64,000 nt of DNA from Cyanobacteriota bacterium (lineage in GTDB: Bacteria; Cyanobacteriota; Cyanobacteriia; PCC-6307; Cyanobiaceae). The notes under the pieces are model-generated. The model did no database searches. It saw nothing but the letters and a program-made list of their open reading frames with translations, and was not told the origin of the DNA. How positions within the stretch are numbered: the first letter of the stretch is position 1; each line of letters opens with the position of its first letter. Positions 40,312 through 49,900 of this stretch are shown here, piece by piece. The stretch covers positions 19,171 through 83,170 of the forward strand of contig JAPLIB010000013.1 of assembly GCA_026389335.1 (NCBI GenBank), written 5' to 3'. A program made the position numbers and the translations under genes.

Positions 40312-41523
40312 ATGTCGAGCATGGAGGAGGTCTTTCTTTATGTTTCCCGCCACCCTTTTGGGTCGCCAGGTGATTCAGGGCATGCTTCCGACCCCTTTGC
40401 TGCCCCCTATGACTTCGAAACCGCCGGCGCGTTGAGTTGGCCCACCGCCATCGCCCAGTTCGGTCCCGCTGCCCTGCTGCGGGACCGGCTCAAGGTGGCT
40501 GTTGAAGCGCCCCTCAGCGGTCCCCAGGCCAGCACCGGCCAGGACATTCTGCGCGGCGCCCGGCTGGCGGCTGAGCAGATCAACCGCTCTGGCGGCGTCA
40601 ATGGGCGCTTGATCCAGCTGCTGCCGGCCGACGACCAAGCCGATCCGGCGCGCGCTCTGCCGGTGGCGAAACGGGCCGCCGCCCGCGGCGCCGTGGCGGT
40701 GGTCGGCCCCTACAACTCCTCGGTGGGGGTCCGCAACCTGCCCTTTTACGAAGCACGCGGGGTGGTTCCCCTGCACCTCACCTCCACCAACGAGACCGAT
40801 GGCTTCGGGGTGACGATCCAGCCGAAGAACAGTCAGATTTCGCCACCGGAGGTCGACTACATCGAGTCCTTCCAGCCCCAGCGAGTGGCGATGCTGGTGG
40901 ATCCGTCCGACTACACCAGCGGCATGGCGGACCGCAATCAGCGGGCTCTCGAAGCTAACGGCATCGAGGTGGTGAGGATTGCGGTGAGTGAGGGCCTCAG
41001 CGATTACAGCGATGTCGTGAACCGTGCCCTCGAGACCCAGCCGGACGTGCTGTATGTGAGCACCTACTACCCCGAGGGAGCGAGCATCGCCAGGGATCTG
41101 GAGGCCAGGCAGGCCAGCGTGCCGGTGTTGTTCGGCCTGGCCAATGTCGATGCCGCCTTCGTGGCGGAGGCGGGTCTGGAGGCCAGTCAAATCGGTGTCT
41201 TCTGCGGTGTGCCCGATCCCAGCCAGCTGCCTACGGCCCGTGTCTACGTCGAGGATTACATCACCCGCTACGACCAGCAGCCCGGGGTCTGGGGCACCTT
41301 CGCCTACGACTCGCTCAAACTCTGGGCCCAGGATGGGGATTCGCTCAAAACGGTGGCCTACGGCCCGGTGCTGCAGGCGTTGCGCCAGACCCGGGGCTAC
41401 GAGGGCCAGACCGGAACAATCAGCATCGACCCGATCACGGGCAACCGCCTGGAGCTGCCCGTCTACATCCTGGACGTCAACGACGCGGGCGTGTTCGTGA
41501 TTGATCAGGCCGCCGCTCAGTAG
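40312..41523 (+). CDS. Branched-chain-amino-acid-type solute-binding protein lacking a signal peptide
   Basis: From about residue 60 the protein is a class I periplasmic binding fold (Peripla_BP_6): LKVAVEAPLSGPQASTGQDI, LRGARLAAEQINRSGGVNGR, AVVGPYNSSVGVRNLPFYEA and VWGTFAYDSLKLWAQDGD. Such proteins bind amino acids, urea or amides for ABC importers or act as sensors, but no permease or ATPase gene is near. The N-terminus (MSSMEEVFLYVSRHPFGS) is not a signal peptide. A strong AGGAGGT at about 40325-40331 points to an ATG at 40340 in another frame. Its 3' end overlaps flv3 by seven bases tail-to-tail. Confidence 0.75.
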   Translation: MSSMEEVFLYVSRHPFGSPGDSGHASDPFAAPYDFETAGALSWPTAIAQFGPAALLRDRLKVAVEAPLSGPQASTGQDILRGARLAAEQINRSGGVNGRLIQLLPADDQADPARALPVAKRAAARGAVAVVGPYNSSVGVRNLPFYEARGVVPLHLTSTNETDGFGVTIQPKNSQISPPEVDYIESFQPQRVAMLVDPSDYTSGMADRNQRALEANGIEVVRIAVSEGLSDYSDVVNRALETQPDVLYVSTYYPEGASIARDLEARQASVPVLFGLANVDAAFVAEAGLEASQIGVFCGVPDPSQLPTARVYVEDYITRYDQQPGVWGTFAYDSLKLWAQDGDSLKTVAYGPVLQALRQTRGYEGQTGTISIDPITGNRLELPVYILDVNDAGVFVIDQAAAQ

Positions 41524-43289
41524 TGGTTGCCCACTTTGCGGTGGTGTACGGCGGTGCTGGCGTTGGTGTCGGCCACGTTGCCCTGCTCCACCACCGCATA
41601 GATGATCCAGTGGTCCGGGCCCTCCAGCCGTTGGGCGACGCGGCAGCCCAGGTAGGCCAGGGCATCGCCCAGCACCGGACCGCCGGCGGCCACCCCCTCG
41701 AGCACGTTGACGCCGGCGAAGCGGTCGGCGCCGGGCGGGAAGCGCCGCAGGAAGTGCCGTAGCAATTGCTGGTGGTTGTCCTCCCGCAGCACGTTGAGCA
41801 CGAAGCGGTCGCCCACCTGAAGCAGGGCCTCGATCGCCCGGTCCTTGGCCACGGCCACGGTGAGGCCCGGCGGCTCGAAGCTGGCCTGGCTCACCCAGCT
41901 GGCCACCATGGCGCTGCTGCGCTCGGCGTCGCCGTCGCTCTGGCGGGCGGTGACCACGTATAGGCCTCCCGAGAGACGGCCCAGCGCTTTGTCGAGGTCT
42001 CCGTCGAGGGACTTCATCGCGGCGATCGTCTTTTCCCGCGTGAGTAGTTGGCCCAGGTCGGTGCCGGCTTCCTCGCAGAGCTGGTAGTCCGCCGCTCCCG
42101 GCACCTGACGGATGCGCAGCGGTTCGAAGGCGCTCTTCTGACCGAGGCTGCGCAGCTGGCTGGCCACGGTGTCGATCGCCTCGTCGTTGCCACCGAAGGC
42201 GTCGTAGCAGCCCACCCATTGCTTCGGTTGCAGGGCTGCCAGCAGGGTGCCGATGGCGCTCTGGAGCTCGGTATCCGCCTGGGCGGGCCAGGTGGGTACC
42301 ACCACCGCCGCGGCCTCGCCCACCAGGGCCGCCAGCTCCTGGGCGTCGGTGGCGCGCAGATCCACCAGTTGCACCTGGGCATCGGCCTTGCCGATGCCGC
42401 GGGCGATCGCCTGGCTGAGCCGATCACAGAAGCCGTACTGGCTCACGTAGCAAACGGCGGCATAGGCCTCGCCCTTGCTGCGATCCCGGCTCCAGTCGCC
42501 GTAGTCCCCCAGCCAGAGGCTGAGGTGATGGCGCAGCAGCGGGCCATGACCCACCGCCACCGTGGTGATCGGCGGCAGGGTCTCCATGCGTTTGAGCGCC
42601 TGCAGCACGCTGCGGGCATTGGGGCCCATCAGGCAGTCGTAGTAGAAGCGAAAGTCCGGGGCGATGGCGCCGGGATCGCTGTCGAACAGCTCCTCGCTGC
42701 AGTAGTGCAATCCGAAGGCATCGCAGGTGTAGAGGATGCCGGTGCCGTGGTCGAAGGAGAAGATCGTGTCCGGCCAGTGCAGGTTGGGGGCACTGAGAAA
42801 CTCAAAGCGGTGCGGCACGCCGCTGTCGGGATTGGTGCCCAGATCCAGCACCTCGCCGCTTTTGACGGCCCGGCTCTTGAAGGGCCGGTGCACCTGGTTC
42901 TCCAGGAACTGGATCGCCACCTTCGAACCCACGATTTCAATGTCGGGATTGAGGTCAATCAGATGGCCGATCAGGCCGGAGTGGTCCGGTTCGGTGTGGG
43001 ACACGATCAGCTGGTCGATCGCCAGCGGATCGATCTGCTCCAGCAACAGCGGCAGCCAGGTGCCCTCGAACTTGAGATGGCTGGTGTCGATCAGGGCCGT
43101 GCGTTCACCCCGCACCAGAAAGGCGTTGTAGGTGGTGCCGTTGCGCAGGCCGAACTCGATGTCGAAGCGGCTGCGATCCCAGTCCAGCGAGCGGATCGTG
43201 GTGGTGTCTGGGCCAATCGTTTCGCACTGCAGCGAGAGGCGCGGGGGCGCGGATGCAGTGATGCCGCTGGCCGTAGCGCTCGCTCCCAT
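41517..43289 (-). CDS. flv3: Flavodiiron protein Flv3-like (canonical iron site)
   Basis: The 590-residue protein has intact di-iron ligands: SHTEPDHSG, the NLHWPDT His, CDAFGLHYCSEE and VGHGPLLRHH. The flavodoxin domain starts near 272 (CYVSQYGFCDRLSQAIARG) and the NAD(P)H flavin-reductase domain near 430 (GGLYVVTARQSDGDAE). Paired with the Flv1-like gene 1.7 kb away, it should form the light-dependent O2-reducing complex that protects photosystem I. The ATG at 43289 has a GAGG seven bases upstream; an earlier ATG at 43301 overlaps that site. Confidence 0.92.
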   Translation of the reverse strand: MGASATASGITASAPPRLSLQCETIGPDTTTIRSLDWDRSRFDIEFGLRNGTTYNAFLVRGERTALIDTSHLKFEGTWLPLLLEQIDPLAIDQLIVSHTEPDHSGLIGHLIDLNPDIEIVGSKVAIQFLENQVHRPFKSRAVKSGEVLDLGTNPDSGVPHRFEFLSAPNLHWPDTIFSFDHGTGILYTCDAFGLHYCSEELFDSDPGAIAPDFRFYYDCLMGPNARSVLQALKRMETLPPITTVAVGHGPLLRHHLSLWLGDYGDWSRDRSKGEAYAAVCYVSQYGFCDRLSQAIARGIGKADAQVQLVDLRATDAQELAALVGEAAAVVVPTWPAQADTELQSAIGTLLAALQPKQWVGCYDAFGGNDEAIDTVASQLRSLGQKSAFEPLRIRQVPGAADYQLCEEAGTDLGQLLTREKTIAAMKSLDGDLDKALGRLSGGLYVVTARQSDGDAERSSAMVASWVSQASFEPPGLTVAVAKDRAIEALLQVGDRFVLNVLREDNHQQLLRHFLRRFPPGADRFAGVNVLEGVAAGGPVLGDALAYLGCRVAQRLEGPDHWIIYAVVEQGNVADTNASTAVHHRKVGNHY

Positions 43290-43468
43290 GGGTCGCCTCA
43301 ATTGGGTGCAAACTCTAGGCAGGGTCTCCGAAATCCTGGCGATCGGGGCGCTGGAGCTTGGGGAGCGATCCGGTGAAGTCTGATCTCGGGTCTGAGGCGG
43401 CGGTGATCACCAAGGCGGCTGAGCGGCGGGCCAGGGAAGCCGCCGGCGTGAGAGCCGCATGAGCCGGG

Positions 43469-43484
43469 CCTGGCTTCAGCCAGG
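43469..43484. terminator. Small hairpin after the 47-residue gene
   Basis: CCTGGC-TTCA-GCCAGG is a perfect 6-bp stem with a tetraloop, 15 bases past the stop of the minus-strand small gene. No T-run follows, so terminator function is uncertain. Confidence 0.35.
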
Positions 43485-43499
43485 GGGGGGACGCCACGT

Positions 43500-43643
43500 C
43501 TAGGGCAGCGTGAAGCCCGACTGCAGGTTCTTGATGTCGAGCATCACCCAGGTGATCCAGATCAGCAGGCCGATCACACCGGAGACGGCGGCAAAGCAGC
43601 CGACAGATTTCACCACCATCTCCAGAGCACTGATTTCTTTCAC
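43500..43643 (-). CDS. 47-residue single-span membrane peptide
   Basis: A GTG-initiated minus-strand frame encodes a charged N-terminus (VKEISALEMVVKSV), one hydrophobic helix (VSGVIGLLIWITWVMLD) and a polar end (IKNLQSGFTLP). It is bounded by a TAG stop and a small hairpin. The helix pattern and third-position GC look coding rather than random. A shorter start at the internal ATG (codon 9) is possible. It lies upstream of flv3 on the same strand with a 210-base gap, so it could be a membrane partner, but that is only suggested by position. I do not recognise the family. Confidence 0.55.
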   Translation of the reverse strand: MKEISALEMVVKSVGCFAAVSGVIGLLIWITWVMLDIKNLQSGFTLP

Positions 43644-43808
43644 CCGCCATGACCAAAGTGTGGGTCTATTCTGCTCTGAAGGCGGGCCCGTGGCGACTGG
43701 CGCCTGTTCCCAGGCCGTGCTCGGCTCCCGCTGCCAGGACGGGGGCCGTGACCCGCAACAGGCGTTGGTGGCGCTGCTGCCAGCGCGCTGCTCAGGTCGT
43801 GGCGCTGC

Positions 43809-44114
43809 TCAGGCGGTGGCGCTGGAGAGCACCGGCCCGGCCTCCACACGGCTTGCCTTGGGCGCGGTGGTCGGGTGTGCGGCGATCCAGCGCTCGACCC
43901 AGCGGGCCGCGAGGCGATTGGAGGCTTCGGCGGCCTCCTTGTTTTCAAACACGCTCAGGGAAATCATCCGATCACCGGCTTCCCCCACATCCACGAAGTA
44001 GTACGAAATGAACCCCGGCAGCGCCTGCATCTCCGCCAGCAGGCCCTCCCGGAGCGGCTGCAGGGCTTCAGCCGGATCCTGGATTCCTTCGTATTCCCGC
44101 AGGGTGGCGTACAT
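43809..44114 (-). CDS. ABM-like dimeric alpha-beta barrel protein
   Basis: The 101-residue protein has the short ferredoxin-like fold of antibiotic-biosynthesis-monooxygenase-type proteins: YATLREYEGI, the LLAEMQALPGFISYYFVDV strand-turn and DRMISLSVFENKEAAEASN, with a helix ending RWVERWIAAH. Some members are monooxygenases, others only bind small molecules; no catalytic residues can be assigned. The ATG at 44114 was preferred to one nine codons upstream. Confidence 0.72.
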   Translation of the reverse strand: MYATLREYEGIQDPAEALQPLREGLLAEMQALPGFISYYFVDVGEAGDRMISLSVFENKEAAEASNRLAARWVERWIAAHPTTAPKASRVEAGPVLSSATA

Positions 44115-44170
44115 CGGCGGCGAACTCCTCAACGGCCCCATCCAAGCAGGTCAGGCCGGTGAGCGCCGAC

Positions 44171-44200
44171 AAAAAACCCCGGCTGCGAAGGCTGCCGGGG
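44171..44200 (-). terminator. Rho-independent terminator downstream of hsp20
   Basis: On the minus strand CCCCGGC...GCCGGGG forms a 7-bp stem, extended by GC/GC past a mismatch, with a small loop, followed directly by six T residues. It lies 68 bases after the hsp20 stop, in the orientation expected for ending the hsp20 transcript. Confidence 0.85.
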
Positions 44201-44267
44201 CGCGGTCTTCTCTCTCGTGTGCGGGGCGGGTGGCGCTGGGGAGCCCGCCTGGGAACCCACCGCGGAA

Positions 44268-44693
44268 TCAGCCCTCCACCTTGACGCTCACACTGGTCAT
44301 GGTCTGGGCTTTGGGCGCCTTCACGCAGAGCAAACCATCGCGGTACTGGGCTTCGAGCCCCTCGCGCTGGATGCCGCCGGGGAAGCGGAAGCTGCGGCTC
44401 CAGGTGCCGTAGCGAATCTCGCTGAGCAGGGTGCCGCGGCCAGCGCTGGGGCCAGCGCTCTCGCTCTCGCTGCCTGCGGCCTGCTGCCGGCCGCGACGCT
44501 CGGCCGAAATGATCAGGCTGCGATCGGTGGCTTTGACATCGATGCTGTCCTTGTCGACGCCGGGCAGTTCCAGGGTGATTTCGTAGGCCTGGGGGGTGTC
44601 GATCACCTCGGCGGCTGGCACGCGCTCGGCGGTCTGCAGCTGCTGCTCCAGGCGATCGAAGAGATCAAAGGGGGAATGGCGCAGGGTGAGCAT
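44268..44693 (-). CDS. Small heat-shock protein (Hsp20 / alpha-crystallin)
   Basis: The 141-residue protein has an N-terminal arm (SPFDLFDRLEQQLQT), the alpha-crystallin domain (AYEITLELPGVDKDSIDVKA, SLIISAERR) and the closing GLLCVKAPKAQ strand. A Ser/Gly-rich loop (QQAAGSESESAGPSAGRG) interrupts the domain at the usual variable loop. Small Hsp20 proteins bind unfolding proteins as oligomers and, in cyanobacteria, stabilise membranes. The 201-base upstream gap contains no CIRCE-type operator that I can see. Confidence 0.9.
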   Translation of the reverse strand: MLTLRHSPFDLFDRLEQQLQTAERVPAAEVIDTPQAYEITLELPGVDKDSIDVKATDRSLIISAERRGRQQAAGSESESAGPSAGRGTLLSEIRYGTWSRSFRFPGGIQREGLEAQYRDGLLCVKAPKAQTMTSVSVKVEG

Positions 44694-44894
44694 GGGGATG
44701 GCCTCAGATGGGGGCGGGATGCACCCGCACAGCCAATGTGCCGGCCTCGAACCAGCCGGCAGAGGGCGAGAACCGCCCGCCCCGGTTCGGCGCTCACCCG
44801 TGAGTTCGGCTGCCCGGCCAGGGTTGGCGCGAGAACCGATCAGGCTGGCTTGGCTCGGTTGCGGGGCTGGCGGCGGCGGGGCCGCAGAGCCCCT

Positions 44895-45371
44895 TCAGAG
44901 CCACCACCAGCTCTCGAAGCTGGCCGCCTGGCCGCAGGCTTGGCCGGCGGCATCCCGCAGGCTCCAGAGCCGGGCGCCCTGGATCTGGAAGCGGCGGCCC
45001 TCGCTGTCGATGCGGATGCCGCAGTAGCCGGACATCGCCTCCTGGGCGCGGGCCTGGTGGAGGACGACGGCGCGGGCCGGCTGTTCCGCAGCGGCGGCGG
45101 TGAGCCGTGAGGGCAGACCCACCATGGCGCTCCAGTCGCGGCGCCAGAGGCGCAGGGCGCTGCGGTTGGCATAGATCAGACGCGGGTCGCTGCCGCCGTC
45201 ATGGGCGAGCACCGCGGCGGTGGCCTGGAACAGCTCCTGGGCGCACTGGCGCGGGGAGCGGTCCGCTGTGCAACCAGCCAGCAGGGGTTGCCCGAAGCCC
45301 CGCTGGTGCGACGCCAGGATCGTGCTGGCGAGCTCGAGGCGCTCCGGCGTCAGCCAGCCTGCTTCGTTCAC
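44895..45371 (-). CDS. MEKHLA-domain protein
   Basis: The 158-residue protein matches the stand-alone MEKHLA domain, a PAS-related module: SHQRGFGQPL, LIYANRSALRLWRRDW, MVGLPSRLTA, and the C-terminal GYCGIRIDSEGRRFQIQGARLW. The function is unknown; PAS-like folds bind small ligands. Its ATG overlaps the stop of the SWIM gene in an ATGA junction (45368-45371), showing translational coupling at the end of a four-gene minus-strand operon. Confidence 0.82.
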   Translation of the reverse strand: MNEAGWLTPERLELASTILASHQRGFGQPLLAGCTADRSPRQCAQELFQATAAVLAHDGGSDPRLIYANRSALRLWRRDWSAMVGLPSRLTAAAAEQPARAVVLHQARAQEAMSGYCGIRIDSEGRRFQIQGARLWSLRDAAGQACGQAASFESWWWL

Positions 45372-46312
45372 GGGGCGCCGCGGTTGCCGGTGGCCGCGGC
45401 CACTCCAGCGCCACTTCCAGCGCTACTTCCAGGATCACTGCCAACGGCATGGCCGTCAGCGCTGGGCTCCCGTTCGGTGCCGGTAGCCATGGCCCGCACC
45501 ATGGCCAGCTGGCCCATGGTGGTGCCCTGGTGGTGCAGCCGCTGCAGGAACTGCTGGTTGGCGTCCGGGAAACGCGGATCAATGGCCAGGGGCAGGGGGC
45601 CGGCCCCATCGAGGCCCAACTCCCCCTCCAGCGCCGGTGTGATCACCACCAGATCGGGGTCGAGGGCCGCGTCGTAACGCCACCAGCGCACCGGATCGCC
45701 GATGGCGGCATGGAGCGGATGGGGGGCGTGGCTGATGCCGTTGACGCTGCCCTCGCGACGCCTGGCGGCCAGATCGGCCAGCAGCTGGCTGCGGGTGCGT
45801 CCGCGCAGCTGAAACAGCACGAAGGGGTCTTCGCTGAAGCGATCCCCCATCAGGTAGTAAACGGCGCTGGTGTGTTTGCAGGGGTTGGCCTTATCGGGGC
45901 AGCTGCACTCGCTGCGCACCTCCTGCAGTTTGAAGGGAAACAGGCGCTTACCACTGGCGGCGAAGGCCCGTTCGATGTCTTCGGGCATGATGCCGGCCAG
46001 CAACTGGGCCGACCAGCGGGCCTTCTGACTCAGGGCTTCGAGCACGTAACCCCAGTCTTCGTCGTTGAGCACGTCGAGCCAGAGCTTCACCTTGTAGGGG
46101 TCCTTTTCGCTGCCCTGTACCCGGGCGTGCACCCGCCGCCCTTCAAAGCGGATCGAGAGCACGTTGCCGGAACGGGCGTAGTCCCAGGCGCGCTCGAGCC
46201 GTTTTTTGTAGCGGTAGGAGTTGATCAGCTCCATCCAGTGCACCACCCACCAGGGCTGCTGGCCCAGGCCCTGCTGGCCCAACTGGGTGGTGATGGCAGG
46301 GGTGACGGTCAT
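45368..46312 (-). CDS. SWIM zinc-finger protein
   Basis: The 314-residue protein has a SWIM motif, CSCPDKANPCKH (C-x-C-x6-C-x-H), near residue 138. Before it are the usual preceding strands (LSIRFEGRRVHARVQGSEKD, PYKVKLWLDVLND). SWIM fingers bind nucleic acid or protein and in many bacteria are fused to SNF2 helicases. Here the SNF2 gene is two genes upstream in the same operon. The start overlaps the DUF3598 stop (ATGA at 46309-46312). The last 40 residues are Ser/Ala/Gly-rich. Confidence 0.87.
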   Translation of the reverse strand: MTVTPAITTQLGQQGLGQQPWWVVHWMELINSYRYKKRLERAWDYARSGNVLSIRFEGRRVHARVQGSEKDPYKVKLWLDVLNDEDWGYVLEALSQKARWSAQLLAGIMPEDIERAFAASGKRLFPFKLQEVRSECSCPDKANPCKHTSAVYYLMGDRFSEDPFVLFQLRGRTRSQLLADLAARRREGSVNGISHAPHPLHAAIGDPVRWWRYDAALDPDLVVITPALEGELGLDGAGPLPLAIDPRFPDANQQFLQRLHHQGTTMGQLAMVRAMATGTEREPSADGHAVGSDPGSSAGSGAGVAAATGNRGAP

Positions 46313-46992
46313 AGAGGCGTTGTCCTCGGCCAGTCTGCCCCGCCTGTCGCCCCCAGGCCCAGCAGGTTGCCGTAGGCGTCGTAGCTGCGTTGGATTTCCA
46401 GTTGCAGGCCCGGCTGCGGTTGCCAGCGCAGGGCCACGCTCTGGGGGCTGCCGCCCAGGCGCCGATCGGGGGTGACGAGCTCCAGGCCGGCCGCGATCGT
46501 CCAGATCGTCTGGCCCTGCTGGCCGGCGTTGGCCTGGCCAGCAGGGCCAGATTGCCAGGCTCGCAGGGGGGCATCCGGCGCCGGCTCCGCCTGCTGCGGC
46601 CGCCCTTCCCAGACGATCACCAGACTTTCGAGCAGCTCGCTGCCCAGGCGCACCACGGCCCGTCGCCGCTGCTCGCCATGCACCAGGCAAAGCTCGCTCA
46701 CCCAGGGCCAGGGGCCAGTGCGGTCGGGGCCGAGGCTCCAGTGCCCTTCGGGGCTGATCTGCATGGCGGCGGGCGGCTCGCGGAAGGCCATGCGGCGCAC
46801 CTCACCGCTGCTGCGGTTGCTGAGGCTGGCCTCAATCACCCCTTCGCTGTCCGTCACCAGCAGGTGGCTGGCGAAGCGTTCCTGTTCCTGGCCGGTGGCG
46901 TCAAGCCGGACGAACTGGCCTTCCCAGACGCCGGCGTTGTGGGCCAGGAGCTGGCGGCGGCGGTCCACCAGCGGGTTCGGCGGTGCGGTCAT
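46309..46992 (-). CDS. DUF3598-family protein
   Basis: The 227-residue protein resembles cyanobacterial DUF3598: an N-terminal HNAGVWEGQFVRLDATG strand pair, SNRSSGEVRRMAF, and a C-terminal beta-rich half (SVALRWQPQPGLQLEIQRSY). The family is probably lipocalin-like and may bind a hydrophobic ligand; its role is not established. It starts five bases after the SNF2 stop and overlaps the SWIM gene by four bases, so it belongs to the operon. Confidence 0.72.
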   Translation of the reverse strand: MTAPPNPLVDRRRQLLAHNAGVWEGQFVRLDATGQEQERFASHLLVTDSEGVIEASLSNRSSGEVRRMAFREPPAAMQISPEGHWSLGPDRTGPWPWVSELCLVHGEQRRRAVVRLGSELLESLVIVWEGRPQQAEPAPDAPLRAWQSGPAGQANAGQQGQTIWTIAAGLELVTPDRRLGGSPQSVALRWQPQPGLQLEIQRSYDAYGNLLGLGATGGADWPRTTPL

Positions 46993-46997
46993 CGGCT

Positions 46998-49900
46998 TCA
47001 GGCCTCCTCGTCAAGCGCCACCAGCTCGCGCAGCTGACCCATGGCCAGCCCCCCGAGCCAGTCTTCGCCGCTGCCGACGATGTCGGCGGCGAGCTTGGAT
47101 TTTTCCTGGATCATGCGATCGATGCGCTCCTCCACGGAGCCGCTGGTGATGAACTTGTGCACCAGCACCCGATTGGTCTGGCCGATGCGATAGGCCCGGT
47201 CGGTGGCCTGGTTTTCCACCGCCGGGTTCCACCAGCGATCGAGGTGGAACACATGGCTGGCGCGGGTGAGGTTGAGGCCCACGCCACCGGCTTTGAGCGA
47301 CAACAGGAACAACTGGGGGCCGCGGGGATCGTCCTGGAAGCGATCCACCATCGCCTGGCGCTCGGTTTTGCTGCTGCTGCCGTAGAGGAAGGGCACCTCC
47401 TGGCGCCACTTGCGCTCCAGATGGGCCTTGAGCAGGTGGCCCCATTCGGCGAACTGGGTGAACAGCAGGGCCCGATCGCCGGCTTCGATCACCTCCTCGA
47501 GGATTTCCTCGAGCCGCTGCACCTTGGTGCTGCGGCTGGCGAAGTTGCTGTCCACCTGGCTTTCCTTCAGGGCCAGGGCGGGATGGTTGCAGATCTGCTT
47601 GAGCTTGGTGAGCAGCGCCAGCACTTGGCCGTGTTTCTGGCCCAGGGGGGCGCGGGCAATGGCATCGAGGCTGGCCTGCACGGTCTGGTTGTAGAGCTTC
47701 TTCTGCTCGCTGCTGAGCCCCACCCACTCGCGCAGCTCCACCTTCTCCGGCAGGTCGGAAATAATCGATTTGTCGGTCTTGAGCCGGCGCAGGATGAAGG
47801 GGCCCACCCGGGCCTTGAGATCGCGCAGCGAGCTCATGTCGCCATAGCGCTCGATCGGCAGGCGATAGCGCTGACGGAAGAAGGCCTCCTCCCCCAGCAC
47901 GCGCGGGTTGAGGAAATCCATCAGGGCCCAGAGCTCGCTGACGCGGTTCTCCACCGGGGTGCCGGTGAGGGCGATGCGGAAGCGGCCCTGCTTGCCGGGG
48001 CGGCCCAGGTCACGGGCGGCCTGACTCTGTTTGGCCGCGGGGTTCTTGATCGCCTGGGCCTCATCGATCACCATCCCCTGCCAGTCGATCGTCTCCAGCA
48101 GTTCACTGTCCCGCTGCAGCAGGCCGTAGCTGGTGAGCACCAGATCGACGCCTTCGAGGGCCTGCTTCAGTTTCGCCTCAGTGGACGGACGCCGGGGACC
48201 GTAGTGCTCGCGCACCACCAGTTCGGGGGTGAAGGCGGCCGCCTCCCGTTTCCAGTTGGTGAGCACCGAGGTGGGGGCCACCAGCAGCACGGGGCGCTTG
48301 AGCTCCTCCTCCACCTTGAGATGCTGCAGGAAGGCCAGCAACTGAATCGTTTTACCCAGGCCCATGTCGTCGGCCAGGCAGGCCCCCTGGTCGAAGCGGT
48401 AGAGGAAGGACAGCCAACCCAGCCCCCGTTCCTGGTAGGGCCGTAGCTGGCCGCAGAAGCCCTCCGGCGCCGGCAGCGGATCGGGAGCCTTCTGCTGGTG
48501 GTATTGCTCCAGCACCGCCTGCAGGCGTGGGCCGCCGAGGAAGCGATGCACCGGCAGGCGCATCAGCGTGTCGCCATCGGTGGCGGTGAGGCGCAGGGCG
48601 TCGTCGAGGCTCAGGGGCGGTTCGGCGGCGCAGAAGCGTCTGGCGTTCTTGAGATCGTTGGGGCGCAGCTCGATCCAGGCGCCCTTGTGCTGCACCAGGG
48701 GGCTGCGCTTGGCTTCGAGCCGATCGAGCTCCTTGAGGCTGAGGGTGACACCGCCGATCATCAGCTCCCAGCGCCAGTCCAGGCTCTCGCCGAGGCTGAA
48801 GCCCCGGGAGCGGCTCGGCAGTTCAGCTTCGATCGACAGACCCAGGCGGCTGGCCAGGCCACCGCTGAGGCTGGGGGGCAGCACCACCCCGACGCCCACA
48901 TCGCGCAGCTGGCTGGCGGCCGTGCGCACCAGCACAAAGGCTTCCGCCGGCGTCAGCTCCATGGTTTCCGGTGCCGCCGAATCCAGCCCGCGGGTGACCG
49001 GTTCAAACACCTGCAACGCCCGCCCCATGCCCTCGAGCAGCAGTTCGCCGGGTTGATTCACCTCCACTTCGCCCAGCTGCAGGGGCGTGTCGCCACGGGC
49101 CCAGACCGAACCGGCCGGCATCTTCAGGCTGGGATCGGCTTCTGCCTGCAGGCTGAAGCGCAGTTCCCAGAGATCCGCTTCCGGCGGTGGCGTGAACAGT
49201 TCCAGGCAGGCCCGGGCCGGCGCCACCCGGCCAGCCACCGCTTCGCGCCAGTGGTGGGTGGCGATCTCCAGCCGTTCCTGCTCCTCTTCATCGAGGCCGA
49301 GCTTGCCTTCGCCGGGGCCGAGGGCTTTCTGCCAGGCCTCCAGCAGCGGATCGAGTTCGCCCCGCTCCGGCTTGAATCCCGAGCGCAACTGGCCGTCCAG
49401 CAGGGCCTCCAGCAGGCTGGCCACCCGCAACCGGCCGCTGCCGGGCCGACGACAGGCCAGGGCCGCCTCGCCGTAGGGATCCACGGGCATGGCGCAACAG
49501 GCCACCTGGGGCAGGCGGCTGGCCAGGTCTTCCAGCCGGCGGCGATCGCCCTCCCGGTTCAGCAGCGGCAGCCAGCGGGCTTCGCCCGCCTCCACCTGGG
49601 GCAGCCAGCGGCCGCGGGCGATCAGACTCAGGGCCCAGCGCTGCAGATGGCTCCACCAGCGCAGATCATCGGCCAGTTCGGGATGGCCGCCCGAGAGGGG
49701 CAGGCGACTGAGCCATTCGGCCGCGGCGGCGGGATCGAGGGCGAGGCCCTCCACCCGCCAGGGCCACCAGATTGGCTCCTTGGGGATCGGTTCCCCCGCC
49801 TGCAAGGGCAGGCCGCTCCAGCTGGCGCCGCCGGTTTTGCGGCGCCCTTTGGCGGCCTGGGTGCGGCTGGGCAGGGTGAGGGTGGCACTGGCCGGCCGCA

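Noticed and set aside
44738..44762. tRNA T-arm-like element on the minus strand (GCTGG-TTCGAGG-CCGGC)
   Set aside because: The stem and loop fit a T-arm, but the flanking bases do not give a matching acceptor stem or anticodon arm, so I do not call a tRNA.
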